A stretch of DNA of 64,000 nucleotides, taken from contig NZ_NTUP01000059.1 in NCBI RefSeq assembly GCF_002561455.1, positions 50,518-114,517 of the forward strand, in the 5' to 3' direction. The translations under genes and the position numbers were made by a program. The DNA comes from Bacillus sp. AFS015802 (GTDB taxonomy: Bacteria; Bacillota; Bacilli; Bacillales; Bacillaceae_B). Shown piece by piece: positions 29,258 to 38,541 of the stretch; position 1 is the stretch's first letter; every line of letters begins with the position of its first letter. The notes below the pieces were generated by a model, which saw only the letters and a list, made by a program, of their open reading frames with translations, was not told the DNA's origin and did no database searches.

Positions 29258-29457
29258 GGACGAGTCCCAATCGTGCCGTCGCCATCATTTCCTTCGTTTT
29301 GAACCCGCTCTCGGCAGGTGGGTGCTTTATTCCACTATTTGTTAGTCCCCGGCACGGGGCATGAACGCCTAGCGGAAACGTCAAGCTCCCGAAGTTTGAA
29401 GTGTTCGGTCAAAACTGTTAGGTAAAAACGTCGCACACATCAGGACTCGTTTGTGAT
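29258..29457 (-). ncRNA. ssrS: 6S RNA (SsrS / BsrA)
   Basis: Between aspS and tcdA, as bsrA is in B. subtilis. The terminal stem is formed by ACGAGTCC (29443-29450) and GGACTCGT (29260-29267), giving a closed RNA of about 190 nt. The TTGACCGAACACTTC segment and a long imperfect central helix with an internal bubble are typical. 6S RNA binds SigA-RNA polymerase by mimicking an open promoter. There is no ORF here. The mature ends are not certain; the primary transcript may run to the terminator at 29192. Confidence 0.88.
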
Positions 29458-29464
29458 TGTCTAA

Positions 29465-29493
29465 ATAATATCATATCACCCTCATGATTTCAA
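29465..29493 (-). promoter_or_regulatory. SigA promoter of the 6S RNA gene
   Basis: Minus-strand TTGAAA (29488-29493), 17 bases, TATTAT (29465-29470); start expected near 29457. Confidence 0.82.
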
Positions 29494-29519
29494 CGAATGA
29501 CCCCCGGTATTTACTTACA

Positions 29520-31289
29520 TTATTCTACATCGAGCGACAAAGATAATTCTTTCAGCTGAGCTTCACTAACTTCACCTGGAGCGTCTGTGAGTACACAGCT
29601 TGCACTCGCCGTTTTCGGGAAGGCAATTGTATCACGAAGATTCGTTCGGCCAGCAAGCAGCATCACTAAACGGTCAAGTCCAAGGGCGATGCCCCCATGT
29701 GGAGGCGTCCCGTATTCAAATGCTTCCAATAGGAAACCAAATTGCTCTTCCGCCTCTTCTTGTGAGAATCCAAGGACCTTGAACATTTTTTCCTGGATGT
29801 CACGCTCGTAGATCCGCAGTGAGCCTCCTCCAAGTTCGTATCCGTTCAAGACAAGGTCATACGCTTCTGCACGGACGGACGCCGGGTCTGTCTCGAAGAG
29901 TTCGAGGTCTTCCCTCACAGGCATTGTGAACGGATGATGGGCGGCGTAGTAACGGTTCTCCCCTTCATCAAACTCAAGAAGCGGCCAGTCAGTCACCCAT
30001 AGGAAGTTGAACTTCGTTTCGTCGATCAGCTTCAATTCTTTCCCTAATTTCAAGCGAAGGGCACCAAGGGCGTCTGCCACGACCGATTTCTTATCCGCAA
30101 CGAATAGAAGTAAGTCTCCTGCTTCTGCAGCTGCCGAGGCAGAAATCGCTGCCCCATCTTCTTCCGTCACAAATTTGGAGATCGGTCCTTTCAGGCCTTC
30201 TTCTTCCACCTTCAACCAGGCAAGTCCCTTAGCTCCGTAACGGGAGACAAATTCCGTCAAGCCATCAATGTCTTTACGGGAATACTTTGAGGCCCCGCCT
30301 TTTACATTGATCAGCTTCACTTGACCACCGTTCGCGACAGCGCCTGCGAATACTTTGAATCCTGAATCCTTCACGATTTCGGATACATCGATCAATTCCA
30401 TCCCGAAGCGTGTGTCCGGTTTGTCAGACCCATAGCGGCTCATGGCATCATCATACGTCATTCGTGGGATCGGCAATGAAACGTTCACGTCTTTCACGTC
30501 GTTCATCAGCTTCTTCATCATATCTTCCACAAGGGCGATGATCTGTTCTTTATCCATGAAGCTCATTTCCATATCGATCTGTGTGAATTCCGGTTGACGG
30601 TCTGCACGAAGATCTTCATCACGGAAGCAGCGGGCGATTTGATAGTAACGGTCGAAACCGGATACCATCAACAGCTGCTTGAAGATTTGCGGTGACTGAG
30701 GAAGCGCATAGAATTCACCTTTATGAACACGGCTCGGAACCAGGTAATCACGGGCCCCTTCAGGCGTACTCTTGGTTAAAATCGGTGTTTCCACATCCAG
30801 GAATCCGTTGTCGTTCAGGAAATTCCGGAAAGATGTCGTCACACTATGGCGCATCTTGAAGGTTTCCATCATCGCCGGACGACGAAGGTCCACATAACGG
30901 TATTTCAGGCGGACATCCTCGGACACTTCCGTCTGGTCATCGATCATGAATGGAGGCGTCTTAGCTTCATTGATGATCTGAACCTCGTCTGCATGGATTT
31001 CCACTTTCCCTGTTTTCAGGTTGGGGTTCACCGTTCCTTCTCCCCTTGCTACGACCGTACCCGTCACACTCAACACATATTCATTCCGGATTTTCTCTGC
31101 AAGGGCAAGGGCCTCTTCTGATAAATCGGGATTAAACACAACCTGCACGATTCCCTCTCTGTCACGAAGATCGATGAAGATCAATCCTCCCAGGTCCCTT
31201 CTCTTTTGCACCCAGCCTTTGATCGTGATTTTTTCACCGATAAATGATTCCGTGATGTCTCCGCAATATGCCGTTCTTTTCGTCATCAT
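29520..31289 (-). CDS. aspS: Aspartate-tRNA ligase
   Basis: A 589-residue bacterial-type class IIb synthetase. An OB-fold anticodon-binding domain ([20 protein letters not shown]) is followed by the class II core (motif 2 [18 protein letters not shown]; motif 3 [17 protein letters not shown]) with the inserted GAD domain. AAGGAGGAGAAC precedes the ATG. It follows hisS by 28 bases and depends on the T-box before hisS. Confidence 0.97.
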   Translation of the reverse strand: MMTKRTAYCGDITESFIGEKITIKGWVQKRRDLGGLIFIDLRDREGIVQVVFNPDLSEEALALAEKIRNEYVLSVTGTVVARGEGTVNPNLKTGKVEIHADEVQIINEAKTPPFMIDDQTEVSEDVRLKYRYVDLRRPAMMETFKMRHSVTTSFRNFLNDNGFLDVETPILTKSTPEGARDYLVPSRVHKGEFYALPQSPQIFKQLLMVSGFDRYYQIARCFRDEDLRADRQPEFTQIDMEMSFMDKEQIIALVEDMMKKLMNDVKDVNVSLPIPRMTYDDAMSRYGSDKPDTRFGMELIDVSEIVKDSGFKVFAGAVANGGQVKLINVKGGASKYSRKDIDGLTEFVSRYGAKGLAWLKVEEEGLKGPISKFVTEEDGAAISASAAAEAGDLLLFVADKKSVVADALGALRLKLGKELKLIDETKFNFLWVTDWPLLEFDEGENRYYAAHHPFTMPVREDLELFETDPASVRAEAYDLVLNGYELGGGSLRIYERDIQEKMFKVLGFSQEEAEEQFGFLLEAFEYGTPPHGGIALGLDRLVMLLAGRTNLRDTIAFPKTASASCVLTDAPGEVSEAQLKELSLSLDVE

Positions 31290-31317
31290 GTTCTCCTCCT
31301 TATTGAATCAATGCGTT

Positions 31318-32592
31318 CTATTTACCGAGCTTATCTTTCATTTTTTCAACAAAGCGATCCAGGCTTATTTCTTCCTGTTCACCTGTGGACATATCTTTCA
31401 GATTGATTTTATTTTCCTGTAATTCGTTGTCGCCGATCACGGCTACATATTTCGCTTCGTACCGGTCAGCCGCTTTGAATTGGCCTTTCACCTTGCGATC
31501 CAGATAATCTTTCTCAGATGAAATACCTTCCGCCCTTAAGGTGTGAAGAAGCTTAACGGCATAATCCTTCGCTTCTTCCCCCAGTGATACGATGAAGCAT
31601 TCGACTCCTTGGTCGATCGGGAGTTCGATTCCTTCTGCTTCCAAAGCCGAAAGAAGTCTTTCGATACTGAAGGCAAATCCGATTCCGGGTGTTTCCGGAC
31701 CCCCGATCATTTCGACGAGACCGTTGTAGCGTCCGCCGCCGCAAAGGGTCGTGATGGCTCCAAAGCCTTCTGCATCACTCATGATTTCAAAGGCTGTGTG
31801 GTTGTAGTAATCAAGTCCCCGTACAAGGGTCGGATCAACCACGAATTCCACACCCATGTCAGACAGATGGGTTTGTACCTTTTCAAAGTAGGCCTTTGAT
31901 TCATCGTTTAAGTAATCCAGGATCGACGGGGCCGTAGACATCAGTTCATGCTCACGGTCTTTTTTACAATCCAGGATACGTAATGGATTTTTCTCCAGCC
32001 GGTTTTGACAATCGCCGCAGAATTCATCGATTCTGGGCTTGAAGTGATTGATCAATGCCTCTCTGTGGGCATTTCTGCTATCTGAATCCCCAAGACTATT
32101 GATCACAAGCTTTAACTGGGATAATCCCAGCTTCTTGTAAATCCCCATTGCAAGGGAAATCACTTCTGCATCGATTGCAGGATCTTCACTCCCGAGGGCC
32201 TCGACCCCGAACTGTACAAATTGACGGTATCGTCCGGCTTGAGGTCTCTCATAACGGAACATGGGACCGGAGTAGAAGAGCTTGGTCGGCTGATTCGGGT
32301 GACCGAACATTTTATTTCCTACAAAGGAGCGGACGACAGAAGCCGTTCCTTCAGGTCTGAGCGCCAGGCTTCTGCCTCCGCGGTCTTCAAACATATACAT
32401 TTCTTTCTGGACGATATCCGTCGTATCCCCCACTCCACGTGTGAATAATTCACTCGCCTCGAAAATCGGGGTACGGATTTCTTTATACTGATAGTTGTGA
32501 CAAAGGGTCTTTGCCACTTCCTCTACATACTGCCATTTCTCCACTTCACCCGGCAGGATGTCCTGAGTACCTCTTGGAATCTGAATGGTCAA
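31318..32592 (-). CDS. hisS: Histidine-tRNA ligase
   Basis: 424 residues from TTG 32592, because GGAGG is then 8 bases upstream; the ATG two codons earlier is only 2 bases from it. Class II synthetase with [12 protein letters not shown] at the N-terminus, motif 2 [19 protein letters not shown], the histidine-specific [14 protein letters not shown] and GGGRYNGL, and a C-terminal anticodon-binding domain. First gene of hisS-aspS. Confidence 0.97.
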   Translation of the reverse strand: MTIQIPRGTQDILPGEVEKWQYVEEVAKTLCHNYQYKEIRTPIFEASELFTRGVGDTTDIVQKEMYMFEDRGGRSLALRPEGTASVVRSFVGNKMFGHPNQPTKLFYSGPMFRYERPQAGRYRQFVQFGVEALGSEDPAIDAEVISLAMGIYKKLGLSQLKLVINSLGDSDSRNAHREALINHFKPRIDEFCGDCQNRLEKNPLRILDCKKDREHELMSTAPSILDYLNDESKAYFEKVQTHLSDMGVEFVVDPTLVRGLDYYNHTAFEIMSDAEGFGAITTLCGGGRYNGLVEMIGGPETPGIGFAFSIERLLSALEAEGIELPIDQGVECFIVSLGEEAKDYAVKLLHTLRAEGISSEKDYLDRKVKGQFKAADRYEAKYVAVIGDNELQENKINLKDMSTGEQEEISLDRFVEKMKDKLGK

Positions 32593-32633
32593 GATCATTT
32601 CCTCCTTTTATCGTGCACGTTGATCTTTATGTA

Positions 32634-32912
32634 AATAAAAAAAGCCCTCAATCCCTTGTATATCATACAAGGGACGAGAGCTGTTATTCCCGTGGTGCCA
32701 CCCTAATTGAAGTCTAATAAGACCTCCACTTAGCCAGTTAACGCCTGGTACGTTCATCTCCTACTAAAGGACCTCTTTCAGAGAGAAACCTCCTGAGTGT
32801 TCATTCACTAAGTCACATTGTAGAAATGCTCTCAGCCAAGGCATTTCCTCTCTTTACACGTGGGGGTTAGCTACTATGCTCGATCAACGGTTTTTGTAAA
32901 TGTTATTTTATT
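32634..32912 (-). promoter_or_regulatory. T-box riboswitch leader of hisS-aspS
   Basis: T-box AGGGTGGCACCACGGG (32689-32704) followed by a terminator hairpin (CCCTTGTATGATATACAAGGG core within a longer stem) and seven T. Stem I lies at about 32770-32890. A CAC histidine codon overlapping an AAC occurs in GAACACTC near 32799-32806, in a plausible specifier region, but I cannot fold the RNA to prove it. The leader should control both hisS and aspS. Confidence 0.9.
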
Positions 32913-32918
32913 TCTATA

Positions 32919-32947
32919 ATGATACGGATGCCGTAAGTCCATGTCAA
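32919..32947 (-). promoter_or_regulatory. SigA promoter of hisS-aspS
   Basis: Minus-strand TTGACA (32942-32947), 17 bases, TATCAT (32919-32924). Confidence 0.88.
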
Positions 32948-32966
32948 GAGGTTGAAGAAAATTTCG

Positions 32967-33149
32967 TCAGGATCTCTCCATTTTCTTTTTCAACAACTTT
33001 ACTTCCCGTAAACTCAATCCGAATTCAGAAGCAAGCTCCACGTTCAATGCATCTTTTTCACGTTCCAGAAACTGATGGAAGTCCACCCCAAATAACTGGT
33101 TATCTCCATTTGCGTTCATGAAACCTTTCTCACTCGACCTCAATTTCAA
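32967..33149 (-). CDS. yrzK: Small conserved protein, YrzK-like
   Basis: 60 residues from TTG 33149, or 50 from ATG 33119 (each has an AAAGG about 4 bases upstream, so the start is not settled). The C-terminal half (NVELASEFGLSLREVKLLKKKMER) reads like a single helix-turn-helix. The function is unknown. The position between hisS and the divergent amidase gene matches the small B. subtilis gene yrzK, which is the basis of the name. Confidence 0.6.
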   Translation of the reverse strand: MKLRSSEKGFMNANGDNQLFGVDFHQFLEREKDALNVELASEFGLSLREVKLLKKKMERS

Positions 33150-33326
33150 TCATCCTTTCAAAAACATTCCTACCCTTATCATTTCCAATTACCTATTTTT
33201 ATTTCGTTTTAGAGGAATTTAATTTTTTTTATCGTATTAAAACCATAAGGATTTCTTCTAAGAAAGATTCAACACTTGTGAAGGATTATCCGATATTACT
33301 ATGGGTGTTTGTATTTCATTCTGGAG

Positions 33327-35069
33327 GTGAAAAGGATTAAGAAAGCAGCGGCATCACTATTGATTGTGCTCTTGATGTTCCCTTTTCAACCGGGCATGGG
33401 TCCTATACATGCCGAGTCGGGGAAGGTCACGATCAGCGTTTCGAACCTGAATGTCCGGACAGGGCCGGGGCTTAGCTTCCCGGTTCTGACGAAGGTACAT
33501 AGGGGGGAAGAGTACAGGATAGTAGACACACAAAAAGATTGGTATAAAGTGGACACGAACAGCGGGGAAGGCTGGGTCGCCGATTGGCTCGTCTCGGTGG
33601 AATCTGCGGTTTCAGGAGATTCCACCATTCATGAAGGTCAAGTGAACACCGATGGCCTCCGGGTCCGGAAAGGCCCCAGCACATCAGACCCGGTTGTGAC
33701 GGTCTTGCAAAATGGAGATTCTGTGACTGTGACAGATGAAGACGGCGATTGGCTGCTGGTGGAATCGGGAAGCACCAGTGGATGGGTCCACCGTGAATAC
33801 ATATCGGGAGCGGAAACCACACCGTCCAAAAAAGAAGAGGACAAACAAGGGATCATCACCGATAACGCTTTAAATGTCCGAACATCCCCTTCCCTTCAAG
33901 GCTCCGTGCTCGGAGTACTGAATAAGGGTGATGTGGTGGAAGTGACCGGAAGTGTGTCCGGATGGTACGAGATCCGATTCGGCGAAAGTCCTGCCTGGGT
34001 CAGTGAGTCCTATGTAGAGTTCTCAAGCTCTGAGGATGAGTCGGTCGAAGAGGAAGATACATCGTCCCAGGAGCATCTGGTTGGGATCATTACGGTTCAC
34101 GGCCTGAATGTCCGTGATGAAACCTCCCTGAACGGCCGCATCGTCGGTACCGTCTCGAAGGGCGAGAAATACAAGCTGCTGAAAGAGAAGAATAATTGGT
34201 ATCAAATCAAGCTCTCCAATGGAGAAAAAGGATGGATCGCCGGCTGGTATGTTCAAAAAACGGTGACAGCAGCCGCCCATGAGAGCAGTGATCCAAGTGA
34301 GAACATTACGATTCTATACAATGGAACAAACATCCGAAGTGAAGCCAATACCGGGGCAAGTGTCATCAAACGGGCCTCAAGTGGAGAATCATTTCCCGTC
34401 AAGAACAAGGACGGAGACTGGTATGAAGTTGAATTAGCCGATGGCAGTGCAGGTTTTGTAGCCGGATGGGTCGTATCGGTCCGATCTGCGGCAGGTGAAA
34501 ACACGACGCCTGTCCGCAAAAAAAGCGGCGGCCTTCAAGATAAAGTGATCGTCATCGATCCCGGACACGGGGGAAGGGACGGAGGTACCACAGGAACGAG
34601 TGGAACACTGGAGAAGCTGCTTACCATGAAGACAGGGGAACTCCTCGCTGAAAAGTTAAAGAGTGCAGGTGCGAAGGTCATATTGACAAGAAAAACCGAT
34701 GAATATCTATCGTTACCATCAAGGGTCTCATTATCCCATTATTACCAGGCCGACGCCTTCATCAGTATCCATTTTGACAGCATCCTGGATTCATCCATCG
34801 CCGGGCATACGACCTACTACTATCGGGACCGGCAGAAGGAACTGGCAGAAGAGATACATGGAAGCCTGGCCGACCGTTTACCGACAGCCGACCGCGGTGT
34901 CCGCATCGGTGATTATCACGTCATCCGTGAAAACAATCAACCCGCCATCCTGTTGGAGTTAGGATTCCTCAGTAATCCGACAGAAGAAGCCAATGTGAAT
35001 ACTCAGTATTTTCAAGACCTGGCGGCGACGGCCATCTATCATGGTCTAGGTGATTATTTCTCTGACTGA
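33327..35069 (+). CDS. yrvJ: SH3b-repeat N-acetylmuramoyl-L-alanine amidase YrvJ
   Basis: About 580 residues, exported. A signal peptide (KKAAASLLIVLLMFPF ... HAES) is followed by five SH3b repeats, each with an N.R.xPS-like core and a GWV or GWI end (starting near VSNLNVRTGP, NTDGLRVRKGP, TDNALNVRTSP, VHGLNVRDETS, YNGTNIRSEAN), and a C-terminal Amidase_3 domain. Zinc and catalytic residues are seen in IDPGHGG, SIHFDS and LLELGFLSN. It hydrolyses the amide between MurNAc and stem peptide. The coordinate given uses GTG 33327, but that codon overlaps the only Shine-Dalgarno; an ATT at 33336, 8 bases after GGAGG, is the better placed start. Confidence 0.93.
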   Translation: MKRIKKAAASLLIVLLMFPFQPGMGPIHAESGKVTISVSNLNVRTGPGLSFPVLTKVHRGEEYRIVDTQKDWYKVDTNSGEGWVADWLVSVESAVSGDSTIHEGQVNTDGLRVRKGPSTSDPVVTVLQNGDSVTVTDEDGDWLLVESGSTSGWVHREYISGAETTPSKKEEDKQGIITDNALNVRTSPSLQGSVLGVLNKGDVVEVTGSVSGWYEIRFGESPAWVSESYVEFSSSEDESVEEEDTSSQEHLVGIITVHGLNVRDETSLNGRIVGTVSKGEKYKLLKEKNNWYQIKLSNGEKGWIAGWYVQKTVTAAAHESSDPSENITILYNGTNIRSEANTGASVIKRASSGESFPVKNKDGDWYEVELADGSAGFVAGWVVSVRSAAGENTTPVRKKSGGLQDKVIVIDPGHGGRDGGTTGTSGTLEKLLTMKTGELLAEKLKSAGAKVILTRKTDEYLSLPSRVSLSHYYQADAFISIHFDSILDSSIAGHTTYYYRDRQKELAEEIHGSLADRLPTADRGVRIGDYHVIRENNQPAILLELGFLSNPTEEANVNTQYFQDLAATAIYHGLGDYFSD

Positions 35070-35084
35070 CGTTCACCCAATTGA

Positions 35085-35122
35085 AAAGGCTGATCCTGAA
35101 ATAGTTCAGGATCAGCCTTTTA
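35085..35122. terminator. Bidirectional terminator between yrvJ and dtd
   Basis: AAAAGGCTGATCCTGA and its exact complement around a 6-base loop: a perfect 16-bp stem with A and T runs on either side. Confidence 0.95.
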
Positions 35123-35566
35123 TTATGATTTGCTCTCAATCAATAGTGTAACGGGACCATCATTCGTCAGATTGACATCCATCATCGCACCGAATACGCC
35201 CGTTTCCACCTTCACTCCTTTATCCTCGAGTAAAGTATTGAAATGATCATAGATGGTTTCCGCATGATCGGGCTTGGCCGCATTCATGAAGTTCGGTCTT
35301 CTTCCTTTACGGCAATCCCCGTAAAGGGTGAATTGGGAAATGGAGAGGATTTCTCCCCCGGTATCCAGTAAGGAATGATTCATCTTCCCTTCTGCATCTT
35401 CAAAAATGCGCAGATTCACCACTTTGTCTGCTGCATAACGGGCATCCTCTTCTGTATCCTCATGGGTGATCCCCACAAGCAATACAGCGCCTGAGCGGAT
35501 TTCCCCCTTTACTTCTCCATCAACAGTGACGGAGGCTTCTTTACTTCTCTGCAGTACAACCCTCAT
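35123..35566 (-). CDS. dtd: D-aminoacyl-tRNA deacylase
   Basis: 147 residues. Removes D-amino acids (and Gly from tRNA-Ala) from tRNA. The conserved [15 protein letters not shown] (near residue 78) and the NDGPVTL C-terminal motif, which carries the cross-subunit Gly-Pro, are both present. AAAGGAG precedes the ATG. It follows rel by 13 bases, the usual rel-dtd pair. Confidence 0.96.
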   Translation of the reverse strand: MRVVLQRSKEASVTVDGEVKGEIRSGAVLLVGITHEDTEEDARYAADKVVNLRIFEDAEGKMNHSLLDTGGEILSISQFTLYGDCRKGRRPNFMNAAKPDHAETIYDHFNTLLEDKGVKVETGVFGAMMDVNLTNDGPVTLLIESKS

Positions 35567-35579
35567 AAAGAAATCTCCT

Positions 35580-37769
35580 TTAGTTCATGATTCTTCTTAC
35601 AGCGTATATATCTGAAATCTGTTTGATTCTCTCTACCACTTTGTGCAAATGAGAAATATTTTGAATCGAGATGGACATATTGATGGTGGCCACCTTGTTA
35701 CGATCCGACTTCCCGCTCACGGCCGAAATATTCGTCTTCGTTTCATTCACTGCCTGAAGCACTTCATTCAGAAGGCCCCTGCGGTCGTAGCCGGAGATTT
35801 CAATATCGACATTGTATTCTTTACGGTCATTCCCGTCACTTTCCCAGGACACAGGAATGAGACGCTGTTCCACTTCATCAGCCATGACGTTCGTGCAATC
35901 GGCCCGATGGACGGAAACGCCGCGCCCTTTCGTAATGAAGCCGACGATTTCATCCCCTGGTACCGGACTGCAGCAGCGGGAAAGGCGGATCAGGAGGTTA
36001 TCGATCCCTTCCACCTGTACACCTGCATCTTTTTTGCGTTTGACAGGTTGACTGTTCAGTTCTTTCATCGTTTCTACCAGGTTGTCTTCCTGTTCGCGCT
36101 GCTTCCGGTGTTTTTCCGTTAAGCGGTTGGCGATTTGAGCCGCTGTGATGCCGTTATAGCCGACAGCAGCATACATATCCTCTTCATTGGAGAAATTGAA
36201 CTTCTCGGATACACGCTTGATATTTTCCGGATTCAGGATTTCCTTCACGTCGAAATCCTGATTCTTGATTTCTTTTTCGACCAGCTCACGGCCTTTTTCG
36301 ATATTTTCTTCCCTGCGCTGTTTCTTGAAGAACTGCTTGATTTTATTCTTCGCCTGGGAAGTCTGGGCAAGCTTCAGCCAATCCTGACTCGGACCATACG
36401 AATGTTTGGACGTAAGGATCTCGATGATATCCCCCGTTTTCAGCTTGTAATCAAGAGTGACCATCTTTCCATTGACCTTGGCACCGATTGTCTTGTTTCC
36501 GATTTCCGAGTGGATCCGGTAGGAAAAATCGATGGGGACGGATCCTGACGGCAATTCCAACACGTCCCCTTTTGGCGTGAACACAAAGACCATATCGGAA
36601 AAGAGATCGATTTTAAGAGACTCCATGAATTCCTCAGCATTGGCGGATTCATTCTGGAACTCCAATATCTCCCTGAACCAGGAAAGCTTTTTCTCGAAAG
36701 AAACGGGTTCATTGGCTTCTTTCCCTTCTTTATACGCCCAGTGTGCCGCTACCCCGTATTCAGCGATCTGGTGCATCTCGAGGGTCCTGATCTGCACTTC
36801 GAGAGGGTCGCCTTTCGGACCGATGACCGTCGTATGAAGGGATTGATACATATTCGGCTTCGGCATGGCAATGTAATCCTTGAACCTGCCGGGCATCGGC
36901 TTCCAGCACGTATGGACGATCCCGAGTACAGCATAGCAATCCTTGATGCTGTCCACTACGACACGTACGGCAAGGAGATCATAAATTTCATTGAATTGTT
37001 TGTTTTGCAGGGCCATCTTCCGATAGATGCTGTAAATGTGCTTCGGGCGTCCAGAGATTTCCGCCACGATTTTCACGTCGCCTAATTTATCCTTGACCTC
37101 ATTCACGACTTCCTCTAAATACTCTTCACGCTCCGCACGCTTCTTCTTCATCAGATTGACGATGCGATAATACTGTTGCGGATTCAAATACCTGAGAGAC
37201 GTATCCTCTAGTTCCCACTTAATCTTTGAAATTCCTAAACGGTGCGCAAGGGGAGCGAAGATTTCAAGTGTTTCATTTGCGATCCTTCTTTGCTTCTCCT
37301 GAGGTAAATGCTTCAGGGTCCTCATATTATGGAGGCGATCTGCCAGCTTGATCAGGATGACCCGGATATCCTGGGCCATTGCCACAAACATTTTCCGGTG
37401 ATTTTCGGCCTGCTGCTCTTCATGGGACTTGTATTTAATCTTCCCGAGCTTTGTGACCCCATCGACGAGCATAGCCACTTCAGCATTGAACGCTTCTTCG
37501 ATTTCACCGAGGGAAATACCAGTGTCCTCCACTACATCATGAAGAAACCCTGCAGCGACGGTTGCCGGGTCCATCTCAAGGTCCGCCAGTATCCCGGCCA
37601 CCTGGATCGGATGGATGATGTAGGGTTCTCCAGACTTACGGTATTGCTCACTATGGGCATCCCTGGCATACTCATATGCCTTCTGGACCATTTCTACATG
37701 CTCATCGTTTAAGTATGCTCTTGTCTTATCAATAACCTGTTCGGGGGTTAGTACTTGATCTTTAGCCAT
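35580..37769 (-). CDS. rel: Bifunctional (p)ppGpp synthetase/hydrolase Rel
   Basis: 729 residues from ATG 37769 (AAAGGTG 9 bases upstream). Domains in order: HD hydrolase (H77-D78 in FLHDVVED), RelA/SpoT synthetase ([29 protein letters not shown]), TGS ([13 protein letters not shown]), conserved cysteine segment ([17 protein letters not shown]) and a C-terminal ACT/RRM domain. Both active sites look intact. It makes (p)ppGpp on stalled ribosomes and degrades it otherwise. It lies between recJ-apt upstream and dtd downstream, with its own leader of about 165 bases. Confidence 0.97.
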   Translation of the reverse strand: MAKDQVLTPEQVIDKTRAYLNDEHVEMVQKAYEYARDAHSEQYRKSGEPYIIHPIQVAGILADLEMDPATVAAGFLHDVVEDTGISLGEIEEAFNAEVAMLVDGVTKLGKIKYKSHEEQQAENHRKMFVAMAQDIRVILIKLADRLHNMRTLKHLPQEKQRRIANETLEIFAPLAHRLGISKIKWELEDTSLRYLNPQQYYRIVNLMKKKRAEREEYLEEVVNEVKDKLGDVKIVAEISGRPKHIYSIYRKMALQNKQFNEIYDLLAVRVVVDSIKDCYAVLGIVHTCWKPMPGRFKDYIAMPKPNMYQSLHTTVIGPKGDPLEVQIRTLEMHQIAEYGVAAHWAYKEGKEANEPVSFEKKLSWFREILEFQNESANAEEFMESLKIDLFSDMVFVFTPKGDVLELPSGSVPIDFSYRIHSEIGNKTIGAKVNGKMVTLDYKLKTGDIIEILTSKHSYGPSQDWLKLAQTSQAKNKIKQFFKKQRREENIEKGRELVEKEIKNQDFDVKEILNPENIKRVSEKFNFSNEEDMYAAVGYNGITAAQIANRLTEKHRKQREQEDNLVETMKELNSQPVKRKKDAGVQVEGIDNLLIRLSRCCSPVPGDEIVGFITKGRGVSVHRADCTNVMADEVEQRLIPVSWESDGNDRKEYNVDIEISGYDRRGLLNEVLQAVNETKTNISAVSGKSDRNKVATINMSISIQNISHLHKVVERIKQISDIYAVRRIMN

Positions 37770-37936
37770 GATCAAAATCACCTTTATATTTTAATATAGT
37801 TCACGATTGTACGATTTTAATGATTGTTACTATTATCAAAAAAAAAAGAGGTTCTGTAAAGTGTTTAGAGAAAAATTCTCAGATATCATCTATTTTTGTC
37901 GATAAATGTCGATTATAAAGTTAACTTCTTGAAATT

Positions 37937-37983
37937 AAAAAAATAAGGGCTGACACTTGATTCGAATGTCAGTCCCTTATTTC
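37937..37983 (-). terminator. Terminator after apt
   Basis: AAATAAGGGACTGACA and TGTCAGCCCTTATTT arms (one mismatch), then seven T; ends recJ-apt before the rel leader. Confidence 0.93.
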
Positions 37984-38028
37984 AGTATATCACAAAGTCT
38001 GTCCGTTTATCAGTTTTGATAACCGGGA

Positions 38029-38541
38029 TCAGTATTGCATCAATGTAAGAATGTCGTAGTTCTCAAGTTTATCGCGGCCGTCAAGGTACGTAAGCTCTAT
38101 CAGGAAGGCTGTACCGGCAACAATCCCGCCAAGCTCTTCCACAAGCTTGATCGTTGCTTCGATGGTTCCGCCCGTTGCAAGTAAATCGTCCGTGATGAGG
38201 ACACGCTGACCCGGCTTGATGGCATCTTTATGGATTGTAAGTGCATCTTTACCGTACTCAAGGCCGTATTCCTTCTGGATCGTTTCACGTGGTAATTTAC
38301 CAGGTTTACGAACAGGCGCAAAGCCCACACCGAGTGCATAAGCGACTGGGCAGCCGATGATGAATCCGCGTGCTTCCGGTCCTACAACCAGGTCGATCTG
38401 TTTTTCTTTTGCATATTCGACAATTTGGTCTGTAGCATATCTATAGGCATCACCATTGTCCATCAGGGTTGTGATGTCTTTAAATTTAATCCCTTCTTTA
38501 GGCCAATTCTCAACGATTGTAACATATTGTTTTAAGTCCAT
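38029..38541 (-). CDS. apt: Adenine phosphoribosyltransferase
   Basis: 170 residues. Salvages adenine to AMP using PRPP. The PRPP-binding motif [13 protein letters not shown] (about residues 119-131) and the family's PEARGF (residues 54-59) are present. GAGGAGG lies 9 bases before the ATG, inside the end of recJ (10-base overlap), so the two are translationally coupled, as in other Bacillales. Confidence 0.97.
   Translation of the reverse strand: MDLKQYVTIVENWPKEGIKFKDITTLMDNGDAYRYATDQIVEYAKEKQIDLVVGPEARGFIIGCPVAYALGVGFAPVRKPGKLPRETIQKEYGLEYGKDALTIHKDAIKPGQRVLITDDLLATGGTIEATIKLVEELGGIVAGTAFLIELTYLDGRDKLENYDILTLMQY

Noticed and set aside
33588-33860. Minus-strand ORFs inside yrvJ SH3b repeats
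   Set aside because: Shadows of the repeated GC-rich coding sequence; no start signals.
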